Shown one piece after another: positions 17,317-25,697 of a stretch of 64,000 bases of DNA; positions within the stretch are counted from its first letter, which is position 1, and each line of letters starts with the position of its first letter. The stretch is from Pontibacter burrus (GTDB lineage: Bacteria; Bacteroidota; Bacteroidia; Cytophagales; Hymenobacteraceae). Location: the NCBI RefSeq assembly GCF_010686685.1, contig NZ_JAAGWD010000010.1:58901-122900 (forward strand). Reading direction: 5' to 3'. The notes under the pieces were generated by a model, which saw only the letters and a program-made list of their open reading frames with translations, searched no databases and was not told the DNA's origin. The position numbers and the translations under genes are program-made.

Positions 17317-17928
17317 ATGATAGAAAATAGAGAAAAGATGGTGTCGGTTTACGCTGAGGCGAACCCGAACCCAGAGTCGATGAAGTTTGTGATGAACGTG
17401 CAGTTGCTGCCTGATGGCCAGAGCGTAGATTATCCGGATCTGGAGAGCGCAATGGAATCGCCGCTGGCACAGGAGCTGTTCAACTTTGATTATGTTGGCC
17501 GTGTGTTTATTGCCAGCAACTTTGTAACAGTCACCAAAAATTCGAACCTGGAGTGGGTTAAGCTTATTCCAGAACTGCGCACGTTCCTGAAATCATATGT
17601 AGAAGCAGGCGGTCCTATTTTTAATGAAGGATTCTCGGCTGCTCCAAAGGCAGATGCTGCAACTACAGGCGAGGCGTCTGAAGAAGATGCAGTAATTGCC
17701 AAGAAAGTGATCGATCTGCTTGATAACTATGTGCGTCCGGCTGTGGAGCAGGATGGTGGTAATATCTCTTTCAAGTCGTATAACGATGGAGTGGTAACTG
17801 TACACCTGCAGGGCTCATGCAGTGGTTGCCCATCGGCAACAGTAACGCTAAAAGCCGGTATCGAAAACCTGCTGAAGCGTATGGTACCAGAAGTAAAAGA
17901 AGTAGTAGCTGACGGTGTGACCATATAA
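17317..17928 (+). CDS. NifU/Nfu family iron-sulfur scaffold protein
   Basis: 203 residues. An Nfu N-terminal domain (~8-95, with EANPNPESMKFV and the LFNFDYVGRVFIASNFVTV block) is joined by an Ala/Glu-rich linker to the NifU C-terminal domain (~125-203) with the cluster-binding CSGCPSA motif. It carries [4Fe-4S] clusters to target enzymes in the cytoplasm. A second start at 17338 (MVSVYAEA) is possible. Single gene with its own promoter and terminator. Confidence 0.93.
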   Translation: MIENREKMVSVYAEANPNPESMKFVMNVQLLPDGQSVDYPDLESAMESPLAQELFNFDYVGRVFIASNFVTVTKNSNLEWVKLIPELRTFLKSYVEAGGPIFNEGFSAAPKADAATTGEASEEDAVIAKKVIDLLDNYVRPAVEQDGGNISFKSYNDGVVTVHLQGSCSGCPSATVTLKAGIENLLKRMVPEVKEVVADGVTI

Positions 17929-17952
17929 CACCTGAAGTATAAACTATAGAAG

Positions 17953-17980
17953 GCCAGCTGCGAAAGTAGCTGGCTTTTTT
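17953..17980 (+). terminator. Intrinsic terminator after the Nfu gene, shared with element B's block
   Basis: GCCAGCT / AGCTGGC stem and six T. It is the same block as at 7931-7957 but with matched changes in both arms, so the stem is preserved. Confidence 0.87.
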
Positions 17981-17982
17981 GT

Positions 17983-18260
17983 TTGCCTGAACCGCAGAGT
18001 GATGGAAATTAAATTGATTAGCCGGACGTAGAGGCGTAATACCTTGCGCCTCGGTTATGAAACTATAGTTCTGATCCGGATTCACTATGGTTTGCAACTA
18101 TAGTTCAGCGAGTCTGAAGTACTCAATGTGCACTTTTAATCCCTCCAGGGAGGGAATTTGTTCCGCTCTGTAAGTCAGTTTGAACTATAGCTTCCAGGTC
18201 TTGGCTGATTATAACCTTCACGCTAATTCATCAAATCCCCGTTAACCGCAATTCGGACAA
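17983..18260. repeat. Interspersed repeat element C (TTGCCTGAACCG ... TTCGGACAA)
   Basis: Homologous to element B from end to end: left end TTGCCTGAACCG, ATTGATTAGCYGG, the CGTAGAGGCGTAATACCTTGCG module (18028-18053), two AACTATAGTT copies, a short hairpin near 18142-18158, TCATCAAATCCCCGTTAAC, and right end TTCGGACAA. No gene; it fills most of the 17929-18321 gap. Confidence 0.72.
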
Positions 18261-18268
18261 CAGGGCAA

Positions 18269-18300
18269 TAAAAAAGCCCGGTGCGTGAGCACCGGGCTTT
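18269..18300 (-). terminator. Terminator after secDF
   Basis: AAAGCCCGGTGC / GCACCGGGCTTT perfect 12-bp stem with a GTGA loop and a T-run on the minus strand. Confidence 0.92.
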
Positions 18301-18321
18301 CTATTTATAAGCTAATTATAC

Positions 18322-21309
18322 TTAGCGTGCTTTCTGGGCCACTGGCTGTGGCGTTGCTTTTTTCTCATCCTTTGTAGTATCCACTACAATCGGAGCAGCA
18401 ATGAACAGTGAAGAGTAAACCCCAAACGCCACACCTATGATCATGGCGAGCGAGAAGCTACGAAGCACCTCACCACCGAAGATGAACAGGATCACTACCA
18501 CCAGGAACAGGGTTAATGATGTAATAATAGTACGGCTGAATGTGCTTATCAACGCTGGGTTGATAACTTCTCTTACACCCTGGCGAGGGTTATCGCGCAG
18601 GTATTCACGCACACGGTCAAAAATTACCACGGTATCGTTAATAGAGAAACCGATAATGGTAAGTACCGCTGCAATAAACACCTGGTCCATTTCATACGAG
18701 ATACCAACCGCATCCAGAATAGCAAATACAGCGATAATCATCAGGGCATCGTGTAGCAAGGCAACCACACCACCCAGCGAGAACTGCCACTTACCAAAGC
18801 GCAGAACCACATAAATAAAGATACCAATCAGCGCCAGAATCATAGACAGGATAGCTGTATTCTGGATATCGTCGGCCATGGTAGCACCTACTTTAGAAGA
18901 GCTCAGGATCTTCGGGTTATACTGGCTGTATTCTTTCAGACCAGCGTTAAGCGCTGTAAGTACCTGATCATCTGCTTCAATGCTCTCGTTATCGGCCAGC
19001 CAGCTGGTAATTACTTTTACGCGGTTAGAGGCACCAAAAGTCTTCACCTCAGTACCGGCTTCATGGAAGTTGTCTGCTAAAGACGCACGAACGTCGGATG
19101 CAGGAACAGCCTGATCAAATTCTACTACATAAGAACGTCCGCCTTTAAAGTCAACGCCCAGGTTCGGGCCGTTTATAGCCATCGCTATAAAACCGATCAC
19201 AATAAGGGAAGTTGAGAAGATATAAGCAGGCATTTTCCACTTCATTACATCAAACTTCACGTTACGGAACAGGTTATCCGCAAGTGCAGAAGAGAAAGAA
19301 AGCTTACCAGTTCTCTTGAAGATTGCCTCGATAAACAGTCTTGAGATGTAGATCGATGTAAAGAACGATGTTACGATACCGATCATCATGGTGATAGCGA
19401 AGCCTTTTACAGGACCTGAACCGAAGTAGTAAAGGATGAAACCTGCCAGGAATGTAGTAATGTTGGCGTCAAAAATAGCCGAGAATGATTGCTCGTAACC
19501 TTTGTCGATGATCTCACGCATACTCAGTCCTTTGCGGGATTCTTCTCGCATACGCTCAAATATCAGTACGTTCGCGTCAACGGCCATACCCAGGGTAAGC
19601 ACAATACCGGCAATACCAGGCAATGTAAGCGCTGCATTAAACTGAGCTAACACACCCAGGATAAAGAACACGTTGAATACCAGGGCAAGGTCAGCGATAA
19701 AACCACCACGAGAGTAGTACGCAACCATGAAAATTACTACTACCAACAGACCTGCCAGTGTAGAAATCAAGCCTTGGTTAATAGCTTCCTGGCCCAGCGA
19801 CGGACCAACTATAGCTTCCTCAACAATACGGGTAGGAGCTGGCATTTTACCGGCTTTCAGGATGTTTGCTAAGTCCTGTGCTTCTTCGATAGTGAAGTTA
19901 CCAGAGATAGATGAGTTACCACCTGTGATTTCGCCCTGTACAACCGGTGCAGAGTATACATAGTTGTCAAGAACGATAGCGATCTGGCGGCCTACGTTAT
20001 TACCTGTCAGGCGAGCCCATTTTTTGGCGCCTGTCGGGGTCATGGTCATTGTAATTTCCGGACGACCCTGCTGGTCGAAGTCCTGACGGGCATCGTTTAT
20101 CGCATCGCCACCAAGAGGTGCCTTGCCATCACGTCCTTTCTTAAGAGCATAAAGCTCAACAAACTCCTGGCGGTTGTCACCTACAATTGGTTTCACATCC
20201 CACAGGAACTTCATGTTAGGAGGGAAAACTGCGCGAACTTCAGGTCTTGCAAAGATGTCGTTGATCTTAGCTGTATCGCGTACGTTGGCACCAAGACCAT
20301 TCGGAAGCTGTGTGAAAAGACGGGCCAGCGGGCCAGCCTGATCCATTAAAGAGTCGGCAGCGGCCAAAGCAGCAGCGGCAGAATCTGTGGTTGCAGGTGC
20401 AGTAGCAATAGCTGTTGTATCGTTACCGGCAGCAGCCTGGGCTAATACGTCGGTTGTTGTATCTGTTGCAGCAGCGGCAGACAGTGCATCTGCTTTCGGC
20501 TCATTTCCTTTCAGGTTTAATTTACCTGCTTTCTGCTGCTCTTTAAGTACTTCGTTCAACTGAACAAAATATGGGCTGAATTCCTGTGGTGTCCATACTT
20601 CCCAGAACTCCAGGTTAGCCATACCAGATAACAGCTTGCGCACACGCTCCGGGTTGTCGATACCTGGTAGCTCGATCTGGATACGACCAGTACCTTTCAG
20701 GCGCTGGATGTTAGGCTGGTTTACACCAAATTTGTCGATACGGGTACGCAGGATGTTGAAAGAACGGTCGATCGCATCTTCTACTTCTTTGTCGATAACG
20801 TTGATTACTTCTTCGTTAGTAGACTCGAAGCTTATTTTGCCACGGTTTGCTGTGTTTGAGAAAATGCGGCTCAGACGTCCGTTTGGCTCTACTTCGCGGT
20901 AAGCCTGTGCAAACAACCTTGTAAAGCGCTCCTGGCTTGTTTTCTGCATTTCCTGTGCACGGGCAAGCGCTTTCAGGAAGCTAGGGTCTTTGCTGTTGCC
21001 AGACATGGACTTGATGATCTCGACAGGCGATACTTCCAGCACTACGTGCATACCACCTTTAAGGTCCAGACCAAGGCCCAGTTCGTTTTCTTTTATTTCC
21101 TGGTAAGTATAACCAAGGAATACAGGCTCCTTCCAGATCGAATCCAGGTAGTGTTGCTGTTTATCAAGGTTGATGTTGCCTTGTGCATCGGTAGCATGAG
21201 CTTCTGCATCCTTCTGCACACTGTTGGCAACAAACGAGAACGACAGGAAGTAGGCGCAAAGCACCGATACTATAACTGTCAGTGTGATAATTAACGATTT
21301 GTTACGCAT
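18322..21309 (-). CDS. secDF: Protein translocase fusion SecDF
   Basis: 995 residues joining SecD (~1-610) and SecF (~660-980) in one chain, as usual in Bacteroidota. Twelve membrane helices; SecD motif LGLDLKGGMHVVLEV near 77, the RIDKFGVNQPNIQR periplasmic block, and SecF GVDFKGGRSYVVEF. It uses the proton gradient to help complete export through SecYEG. An Ala/Thr/Asp-rich low-complexity insert at about 275-325 of the first periplasmic domain is lineage specific. Only one CTATAG occurs in nearly 3 kb, unlike neighbouring genes. Confidence 0.97.
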   Translation of the reverse strand: MRNKSLIITLTVIVSVLCAYFLSFSFVANSVQKDAEAHATDAQGNINLDKQQHYLDSIWKEPVFLGYTYQEIKENELGLGLDLKGGMHVVLEVSPVEIIKSMSGNSKDPSFLKALARAQEMQKTSQERFTRLFAQAYREVEPNGRLSRIFSNTANRGKISFESTNEEVINVIDKEVEDAIDRSFNILRTRIDKFGVNQPNIQRLKGTGRIQIELPGIDNPERVRKLLSGMANLEFWEVWTPQEFSPYFVQLNEVLKEQQKAGKLNLKGNEPKADALSAAAATDTTTDVLAQAAAGNDTTAIATAPATTDSAAAALAAADSLMDQAGPLARLFTQLPNGLGANVRDTAKINDIFARPEVRAVFPPNMKFLWDVKPIVGDNRQEFVELYALKKGRDGKAPLGGDAINDARQDFDQQGRPEITMTMTPTGAKKWARLTGNNVGRQIAIVLDNYVYSAPVVQGEITGGNSSISGNFTIEEAQDLANILKAGKMPAPTRIVEEAIVGPSLGQEAINQGLISTLAGLLVVVIFMVAYYSRGGFIADLALVFNVFFILGVLAQFNAALTLPGIAGIVLTLGMAVDANVLIFERMREESRKGLSMREIIDKGYEQSFSAIFDANITTFLAGFILYYFGSGPVKGFAITMMIGIVTSFFTSIYISRLFIEAIFKRTGKLSFSSALADNLFRNVKFDVMKWKMPAYIFSTSLIVIGFIAMAINGPNLGVDFKGGRSYVVEFDQAVPASDVRASLADNFHEAGTEVKTFGASNRVKVITSWLADNESIEADDQVLTALNAGLKEYSQYNPKILSSSKVGATMADDIQNTAILSMILALIGIFIYVVLRFGKWQFSLGGVVALLHDALMIIAVFAILDAVGISYEMDQVFIAAVLTIIGFSINDTVVIFDRVREYLRDNPRQGVREVINPALISTFSRTIITSLTLFLVVVILFIFGGEVLRSFSLAMIIGVAFGVYSSLFIAAPIVVDTTKDEKKATPQPVAQKAR

Positions 21310-21460
21310 TGGTTAAATAAAATGAATAGATGGTGATGTTACAAAGTATAAAAATAGCACACAGGCATAGCTGTAACTATTTGCATCAACGATAGGCACT
21401 TGCCTGGCTTAGCTGGCCAAAGTGCATCGGTTAAAGTATGTGTAGAGGGTAACTGGCAGC

Positions 21461-21835
21461 CTACGGAGCGTTGGGCTGTATGGTAACAGGGAATAGCTGG
21501 GCTACAAAGCCATTGCCGGCTGGCAATTTTGTATGGGCCGGTAGCGGCTCATTGCCTGGAGTTGCAAAAGCAGGCAGCGGTGCAGGCAAAGTAGCCTGTT
21601 GCAGGTTTAAGGTTACAAATGAGGTAGTAGCCTCCAGCGAAACCTTCTGCTTTACGATTGTCTTTTTTTCAGGAGCAGGTGCATCGCTTAGCCTGGATGC
21701 CTCCTGTTTTGTGGTATTATCTGCCGGTAAACTATAAGCACGCACTTCCTGGCCGTTGAGCATAAGTGCCCAAAGCAGTGTTACCGACATCAAAAGATGC
21801 CTGATATGGAGTGCTATAGTCTTGGTTTTAGGCAT
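21461..21835 (-). CDS. Exported hypothetical protein
   Basis: 124 residues. A basic N-terminus and hydrophobic helix (~10-30, ending in NGQEVRA) suggest a signal peptide; the rest is Pro/Ala/Thr-rich with low complexity. No family recognised. A TAnnTTTG element 9 bp upstream of the ATG supports expression. It follows the ktrA-like gene in the same direction after a 43-bp gap. Confidence 0.6.
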   Translation of the reverse strand: MPKTKTIALHIRHLLMSVTLLWALMLNGQEVRAYSLPADNTTKQEASRLSDAPAPEKKTIVKQKVSLEATTSFVTLNLQQATLPAPLPAFATPGNEPLPAHTKLPAGNGFVAQLFPVTIQPNAP

Positions 21836-21844
21836 GTGTAGTTA

Positions 21845-21852
21845 CAAATGTA
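21845..21852 (-). promoter_or_regulatory. Promoter -7 element TACATTTG
   Basis: TAnnTTTG on the minus strand, 9 bp before the ATG at 21835; it implies a very short leader. Confidence 0.45.
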
Positions 21853-21878
21853 ACTTCTTTCCTTTAAAAATAAAATCC

Positions 21879-22571
21879 TTACCGGTTAACTTCAATAAAT
21901 CGTTTTATATCATGTTTTTTCCCGATCAGGATCAGAATATCAGAAGGATAGATGATGGTATCAGCTTTGGGTACGCCAATTATGTGCTCTACCTGTGTTG
22001 GTTTGCCATCCTGCATCTCCTCAAAAAAACGCTTTATCGTGATCATGTTCAGGTTATACTTCTCACGCAGCGATATCTTAGCCAGGCTTTTATTGGCAAT
22101 GCCGCGTGGCGTATTTATCTCTACAATCTCGTAGTTGTCGGGCAGCGGCAGGAACGTGCGGATGTTGGGCTGCAGCAGGCGCTCGGCCACTGTTTTGCCT
22201 ACTTCCCCTTCAGGCGACAGGATCTCCTGCACACCCATTTTCTCGAGGATGCGGCGCTGCTGCTTGTTGGATGCACGTGTAATAACGCGCTTGATATTCA
22301 GTTCCTGGAGGTTAGCCGTGGTAATAAGCAAAGCCTCAAAATCTTCACCAATAGCTACAATTACCGCTTCCATGTCCTGAATGTTCTGGGCTTCCAGGGC
22401 ACGAATATCGGTGGAATCCAGCGCTACAGCGTAGGCAACATCTTCCTTTATGTCCTCCACAGAGTCTTCGTTCAGGTCGATGGCCAGTACCTCGGCGCCG
22501 CGCTCAGCTAACGTACGGGCAATGGAGTTGCCAAAAATACCCAGACCGATAACTGCGAACTTATGCCTCAT
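21879..22571 (-). CDS. TrkA/KtrA-type potassium channel regulatory subunit
   Basis: 230 residues with an RCK-N domain (GLGIFG at 9-14, acidic residue of the NAD/nucleotide site in AIDLNEDSV) and an RCK-C domain (~140-230). This is the cytoplasmic gating ring that binds ATP/ADP or c-di-AMP and controls a KtrB/TrkH membrane subunit. No membrane partner gene is in the window. The start lies 2 bp after the uridine kinase stop, so both are on one transcript. Confidence 0.92.
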   Translation of the reverse strand: MRHKFAVIGLGIFGNSIARTLAERGAEVLAIDLNEDSVEDIKEDVAYAVALDSTDIRALEAQNIQDMEAVIVAIGEDFEALLITTANLQELNIKRVITRASNKQQRRILEKMGVQEILSPEGEVGKTVAERLLQPNIRTFLPLPDNYEIVEINTPRGIANKSLAKISLREKYNLNMITIKRFFEEMQDGKPTQVEHIIGVPKADTIIYPSDILILIGKKHDIKRFIEVNR

Positions 22572-22573
22572 GG

Positions 22574-23191
22574 CTATTTTATCTTGGTGTTGAGAAAAGT
22601 GGTTAGTACTTCTAACCCTTTCTCAAAGTTATTATTATTTGGGATAATAATATCGGCGTCGTTTTTATAAGGCTTAATGTACTTTTCGTACGTTGGAGCT
22701 ACGTGGTGAGTGTAGCGGTACAATACATCATCCAGGTCATAGCCGCGTTCTACTTTGTCGCGAACTATTCGGCGCTGCAGTTTTATGTATTCTTTGGCAT
22801 CGATATACACTTTCAGGTCCAGCAGTTTGGCTATCTCCTCAAAGTAAAACACGAAAATACCTTCCACTACCACAATTGGTGCTGGTCTGAACTCCAGCTG
22901 CTTTGGTATTACATTCGGGTTATTGAAGGTGTACTCGGTGCGGTAAACGGTGTTGCCCTGGCTCACTTTTAAAACGTCGTGTGCGTAGGCTGCGTCGTCG
23001 ATGCAGGAGGGGAGGTCAAAATTGATCACTCCGTTCGGATCAGCGGTCTGATGCTCTCTGGATTTGTAATAATTGTCCTGCGAAATCAGGCAGATGTCTT
23101 CCGGAGAGAACGAATTGAGAAGCTTTCTCAAAAAAGTGGTTTTTCCTGAAGCGCTACCTCCTGTAATCCCGACAATGTATGGCTTTTGCAT
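22574..23191 (-). CDS. udk: Uridine kinase
   Basis: 205 residues. P-loop GITGGSASGKTT at 8-19, the YYKSRE lid-side block, and VEGIFVFYFEEI with the acidic Mg-binding region. It phosphorylates uridine and cytidine to UMP/CMP for pyrimidine salvage. It has its own promoter just upstream and is followed closely by the ktrA-like gene. Confidence 0.93.
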   Translation of the reverse strand: MQKPYIVGITGGSASGKTTFLRKLLNSFSPEDICLISQDNYYKSREHQTADPNGVINFDLPSCIDDAAYAHDVLKVSQGNTVYRTEYTFNNPNVIPKQLEFRPAPIVVVEGIFVFYFEEIAKLLDLKVYIDAKEYIKLQRRIVRDKVERGYDLDDVLYRYTHHVAPTYEKYIKPYKNDADIIIPNNNNFEKGLEVLTTFLNTKIK

Positions 23192-23213
23192 TGGAAGCTA
23201 TGGTTTCAGGCTG

Positions 23214-23221
23214 CAAAAATA
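23214..23221 (-). promoter_or_regulatory. Promoter -7 element TATTTTTG for udk
   Basis: TAnnTTTG on the minus strand, 22 bp before the udk ATG at 23191. Confidence 0.58.
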
Positions 23222-23261
23222 AGATTTTCTTGTGCACAAGACCATAACCCCGCGAATAAAT

Positions 23262-23849
23262 TTAAAGTTTCGGTTGTGCCTGCAGAAAACGGATAAGCTC
23301 CTGCATGGCTCTGCCACGGTGGCTAATGGCATTTTTCTCTTCTGCACTCATTTGGGCAAAAGTAAGGTCGTGGCCTTCTGGTATAAACACCGGATCATAG
23401 CCAAAACCTTTATCGCCTTTGTACTCTGTAGCTATAGTTCCGTTCACAATACCTTCAAACTGATACTCTTTATCGTCGAGGTACAAGGTGATGCTGGTGC
23501 GGAAACGGGCACGGCGGCTCTCGTGCGACTGCAGGCTTTCCAGTAACTTGTTTATGTTGTCGGCATCGGAGCGCTGGGGGCCGGCATAGCGGGCAGAATA
23601 TACGCCTGGTTCGCCGCAAAGAGCATCTACTTCCAGCCCGGTATCGTCGGCAAAGCAGTTCACGTTATAGTTTTCCCACACGTAGCGGGCTTTCTGGCGC
23701 GAGTTGCCTTCCAGTGTATCCTGGTCTTCGGCCAGCTCTTCGTGGCAGCCAATATCTTCCAGGCTCAGGAGCTTGTATTTACCTTCCAGCATCTGGCTTA
23801 CTTCTGCAATTTTATTCCGGTTGTTGGTGGCAAAGCAAAGCTCTTTCAT
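23262..23849 (-). CDS. rdgB: Non-canonical purine NTP pyrophosphatase (RdgB/HAM1 type)
   Basis: 195 residues, standard length. N-terminal FATNNRNKIAEV, CFADDTGLEVDAL with the catalytic Asp, GEPGVYSARYAG, and KGFGYDPVFIPEG. It removes ITP, dITP and XTP from the nucleotide pool. Last gene of a run of four closely spaced minus-strand genes (phosphoribosyltransferase, exported protein, membrane protein, rdgB; gaps 13, 18 and 18 bp). Confidence 0.95.
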   Translation of the reverse strand: MKELCFATNNRNKIAEVSQMLEGKYKLLSLEDIGCHEELAEDQDTLEGNSRQKARYVWENYNVNCFADDTGLEVDALCGEPGVYSARYAGPQRSDADNINKLLESLQSHESRRARFRTSITLYLDDKEYQFEGIVNGTIATEYKGDKGFGYDPVFIPEGHDLTFAQMSAEEKNAISHRGRAMQELIRFLQAQPKL

Positions 23850-23867
23850 GATTTGAATGTTAAATTG

Positions 23868-24155
23868 TTAGTTGATTTGATCGTTTTGCTGTTTAAGCGC
23901 TTCGTATCTTTTGTTGTTGGCTCTCCATTTATAGTTCGCCATTATCACACCTATAGTTGTAAACAGTGCAAACTTAACCAGGTAGTCTTTCGATAAGATC
24001 AAATCCAGCACGGGCCCATCATCGTTACGGAAAAGCAGTGAGATAACACCTACGAGCAGGCCATAGATCAGGGCGTGGTACACCATATACATCATTTTGC
24101 CTTTCGCCTGTTGTTTTGGCCAGGTTTCAAGCAGGTATTTGTCTTTTGCGTTCAT
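23868..24155 (-). CDS. Two-span membrane protein, hypothetical
   Basis: 95 residues, with helices at about 24-42 and 60-77 and charged ends; no signal peptide. No named family recognised. It sits inside the probable four-gene operon ending with rdgB. Confidence 0.72.
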   Translation of the reverse strand: MNAKDKYLLETWPKQQAKGKMMYMVYHALIYGLLVGVISLLFRNDDGPVLDLILSKDYLVKFALFTTIGVIMANYKWRANNKRYEALKQQNDQIN

Positions 24156-24173
24156 GGTTTGAGTTAGTGGGTG

Positions 24174-24683
24174 CTATTGCTTCTGAAATTCAGAGATTAA
24201 AAGTGTATTGTAAAGCCCTGAGCTTGAGTGCTCGTTCAGGAACAGGCAGTAAAGTATGGCTGTTTTTCCCTGTCGTACTTCTTTTTTAAGTGCCTTCTCC
24301 AATTGTTTCTGTATAGGAGCCCAGAATGTAATATCCCCGACCTGAAACAGGTATTCATTATCGATCATGCTGCTGAGCTGAATTGGGTCTCCGCCAAATA
24401 ACTTGAAGACGTTTTTCATAGACTGTATCACTTTGGGGTCGGCTTTTCTCTTCTGCCCAAGATAAGTCGCTGTAAATCTGTACTTCGCTATGCGGGTGTA
24501 ATATTCGCTTGTGCCTTTATTTGTATCAATGCTATCGGCGTATGCCTGCTCAAAGGTCAATATCTGTAACAGGTCTATCTGTTCGTAGTTCTTATCCCAT
24601 TCCTCAAAGCCCTGCTGGGCTTTTGCATCGAACACAACTATAGCCCAGATAATAAGGGTGGCGTAAATAAGTTTGTTTAGCAT
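24174..24683 (-). CDS. Exported hypothetical protein
   Basis: 169 residues from ATG 24683. A longer frame to 24791 would overlap the phosphoribosyltransferase gene by almost 100 bp and hides the signal peptide, so it is rejected. Signal peptide LLNKLIYA-type helix ending AKAQQ (~25); the mature part is mixed alpha/beta with no known motif. Second gene of the four-gene run. Confidence 0.72.
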   Translation of the reverse strand: MLNKLIYATLIIWAIVVFDAKAQQGFEEWDKNYEQIDLLQILTFEQAYADSIDTNKGTSEYYTRIAKYRFTATYLGQKRKADPKVIQSMKNVFKLFGGDPIQLSSMIDNEYLFQVGDITFWAPIQKQLEKALKKEVRQGKTAILYCLFLNEHSSSGLYNTLLISEFQKQ

Positions 24684-24696
24684 AGCGGTTGATTTG

Positions 24697-25203
24697 TTAT
24701 TGCAGATAGGCTGCAACTTCATCCTGTAGTACAACTTCCACGTGTTCGCGCAGAGTAGTGGCCAGCGAGAAGCCGGTATAAGTAGCAGCAACAGGGTACA
24801 AAGTGTGGTGGCGGTTTACTAATGTAGCGATCTGTACTTTTTTAGGGTTCTGAGGCAGGAAAGAATTAAGCGTATGTGCCAGCGTTTTGCCCGTATTCAG
24901 CACATCATCTACTATAATTACCACTTTGCCGGCTATAGTTATCGTTTCTGGCTCCAGCACTATAGGTTTCTCCAGCGGACTTACTTTGCTTAATTTTATA
25001 GTTAGCAATTGCACGTTCAGCGGCGAAATCTGTCGTAGTTCTTTGGCCAGCATGTCGGCAAGTATGGCACCGTTCTGATAGATGCCAGCCAGTACCAGGT
25101 CCTGCTCTTTAAAGTTATACTCGTACATTTCGTAAGCCATGCGCTTTACTTTCTGTTCGATCTGCGCCTGGTCCAGTATCAGGTGTTGGTGCGGGTGTGT
25201 CAT
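24697..25203 (-). CDS. Phosphoribosyltransferase family protein (PyrR-like)
   Basis: 168 residues. PRPP-binding loop VVIIVDDVLNTGKTL (~95-109) and the type I PRTase core. It resembles the PyrR / hypoxanthine PRTase branch; whether it makes UMP or a purine nucleotide, or acts on RNA, is not clear from sequence. First gene of the four-gene run that ends with rdgB, giving the run a nucleotide-metabolism theme. Confidence 0.85.
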   Translation of the reverse strand: MTHPHQHLILDQAQIEQKVKRMAYEMYEYNFKEQDLVLAGIYQNGAILADMLAKELRQISPLNVQLLTIKLSKVSPLEKPIVLEPETITIAGKVVIIVDDVLNTGKTLAHTLNSFLPQNPKKVQIATLVNRHHTLYPVAATYTGFSLATTLREHVEVVLQDEVAAYLQ

Positions 25204-25236
25204 GGGTTATAGTTGGTTGCTAGCACTCATCTAAAG

Positions 25237-25244
25237 CAAAGTTA
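25237..25244 (-). promoter_or_regulatory. Promoter -7 element TAACTTTG for the phosphoribosyltransferase operon
   Basis: TAnnTTTG on the minus strand, 33 bp before the ATG at 25203. Confidence 0.58.
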
Positions 25245-25327
25245 AAAGATAATTATTAGTGAGGTGTGAATTTGATTTAAGTGTAAAATAATTTGGTTTG
25301 TAGCGTTTTAATTTCAGAAAGTATTGT

Positions 25328-25335
25328 TAAGTTTG
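25328..25335 (+). promoter_or_regulatory. Promoter -7 element TAAGTTTG for rpmE2
   Basis: TAnnTTTG match 41 bp before the ATG at 25377. Confidence 0.55.
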
Positions 25336-25376
25336 CAGTCCGATTCAGAAATTAAGGTTAATTAACGTTTATAATA

Positions 25377-25622
25377 ATGAAAAAAGGCATTCACCCAGAA
25401 TACAGAGAGGTGGTTTTCCATGATATGACGAGTGATTTTAAATTTATCACGCGTTCTACAATGAACTCTGAAGAGACAGTAACCATGGAAGACGGTAAAA
25501 CTTATCCGGTAATTAAATTGGAAGTTTCTTCTGCGTCTCACCCTTTCTACACTGGTAAAAACATTTTCGTGGATACTGCTGGTCGTGTGGAGAAATTCAA
25601 CACACGTTACAAGAAAAAATAA
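25377..25622 (+). CDS. rpmE2: 50S ribosomal protein L31, type B
   Basis: 81 residues. Type B L31: starts [16 protein letters not shown], contains [23 protein letters not shown], and lacks the zinc-binding Cys residues of type A, so it does not need zinc. It sits at the base of the central protuberance of the large subunit. Single gene; its terminator overlaps the promoter of the next gene. Confidence 0.96.
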   Translation: MKKGIHPEYREVVFHDMTSDFKFITRSTMNSEETVTMEDGKTYPVIKLEVSSASHPFYTGKNIFVDTAGRVEKFNTRYKKK

Positions 25623-25654
25623 GCGGACCCACCCGGTTAAAACGTTTCTTAAAG

Positions 25655-25687
25655 AGTCTTTCCGTAATTTCCGGGAAGACTTTTTTA
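25655..25687 (+). terminator. Terminator after rpmE2, overlapping the next promoter
   Basis: AGTCTTTCC / GGGAAGACT stem (one T-G pair) followed by six T. The last T of the tract is the first base of the TATTTTTG element at 25686. Confidence 0.83.
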
Positions 25688-25693
25688 TTTTTG
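25686..25693 (+). promoter_or_regulatory. Promoter -7 element TATTTTTG, near-leaderless start
   Basis: TAnnTTTG match that ends 4 bp before the ATG at 25698. Confidence 0.5.
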
Positions 25694-25697
25694 CGCT

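Noticed and set aside
21756..22511. 251-codon plus-strand open frame over the ktrA-like gene
   Set aside because: Antisense to a clear RCK protein; no matching family or promoter.
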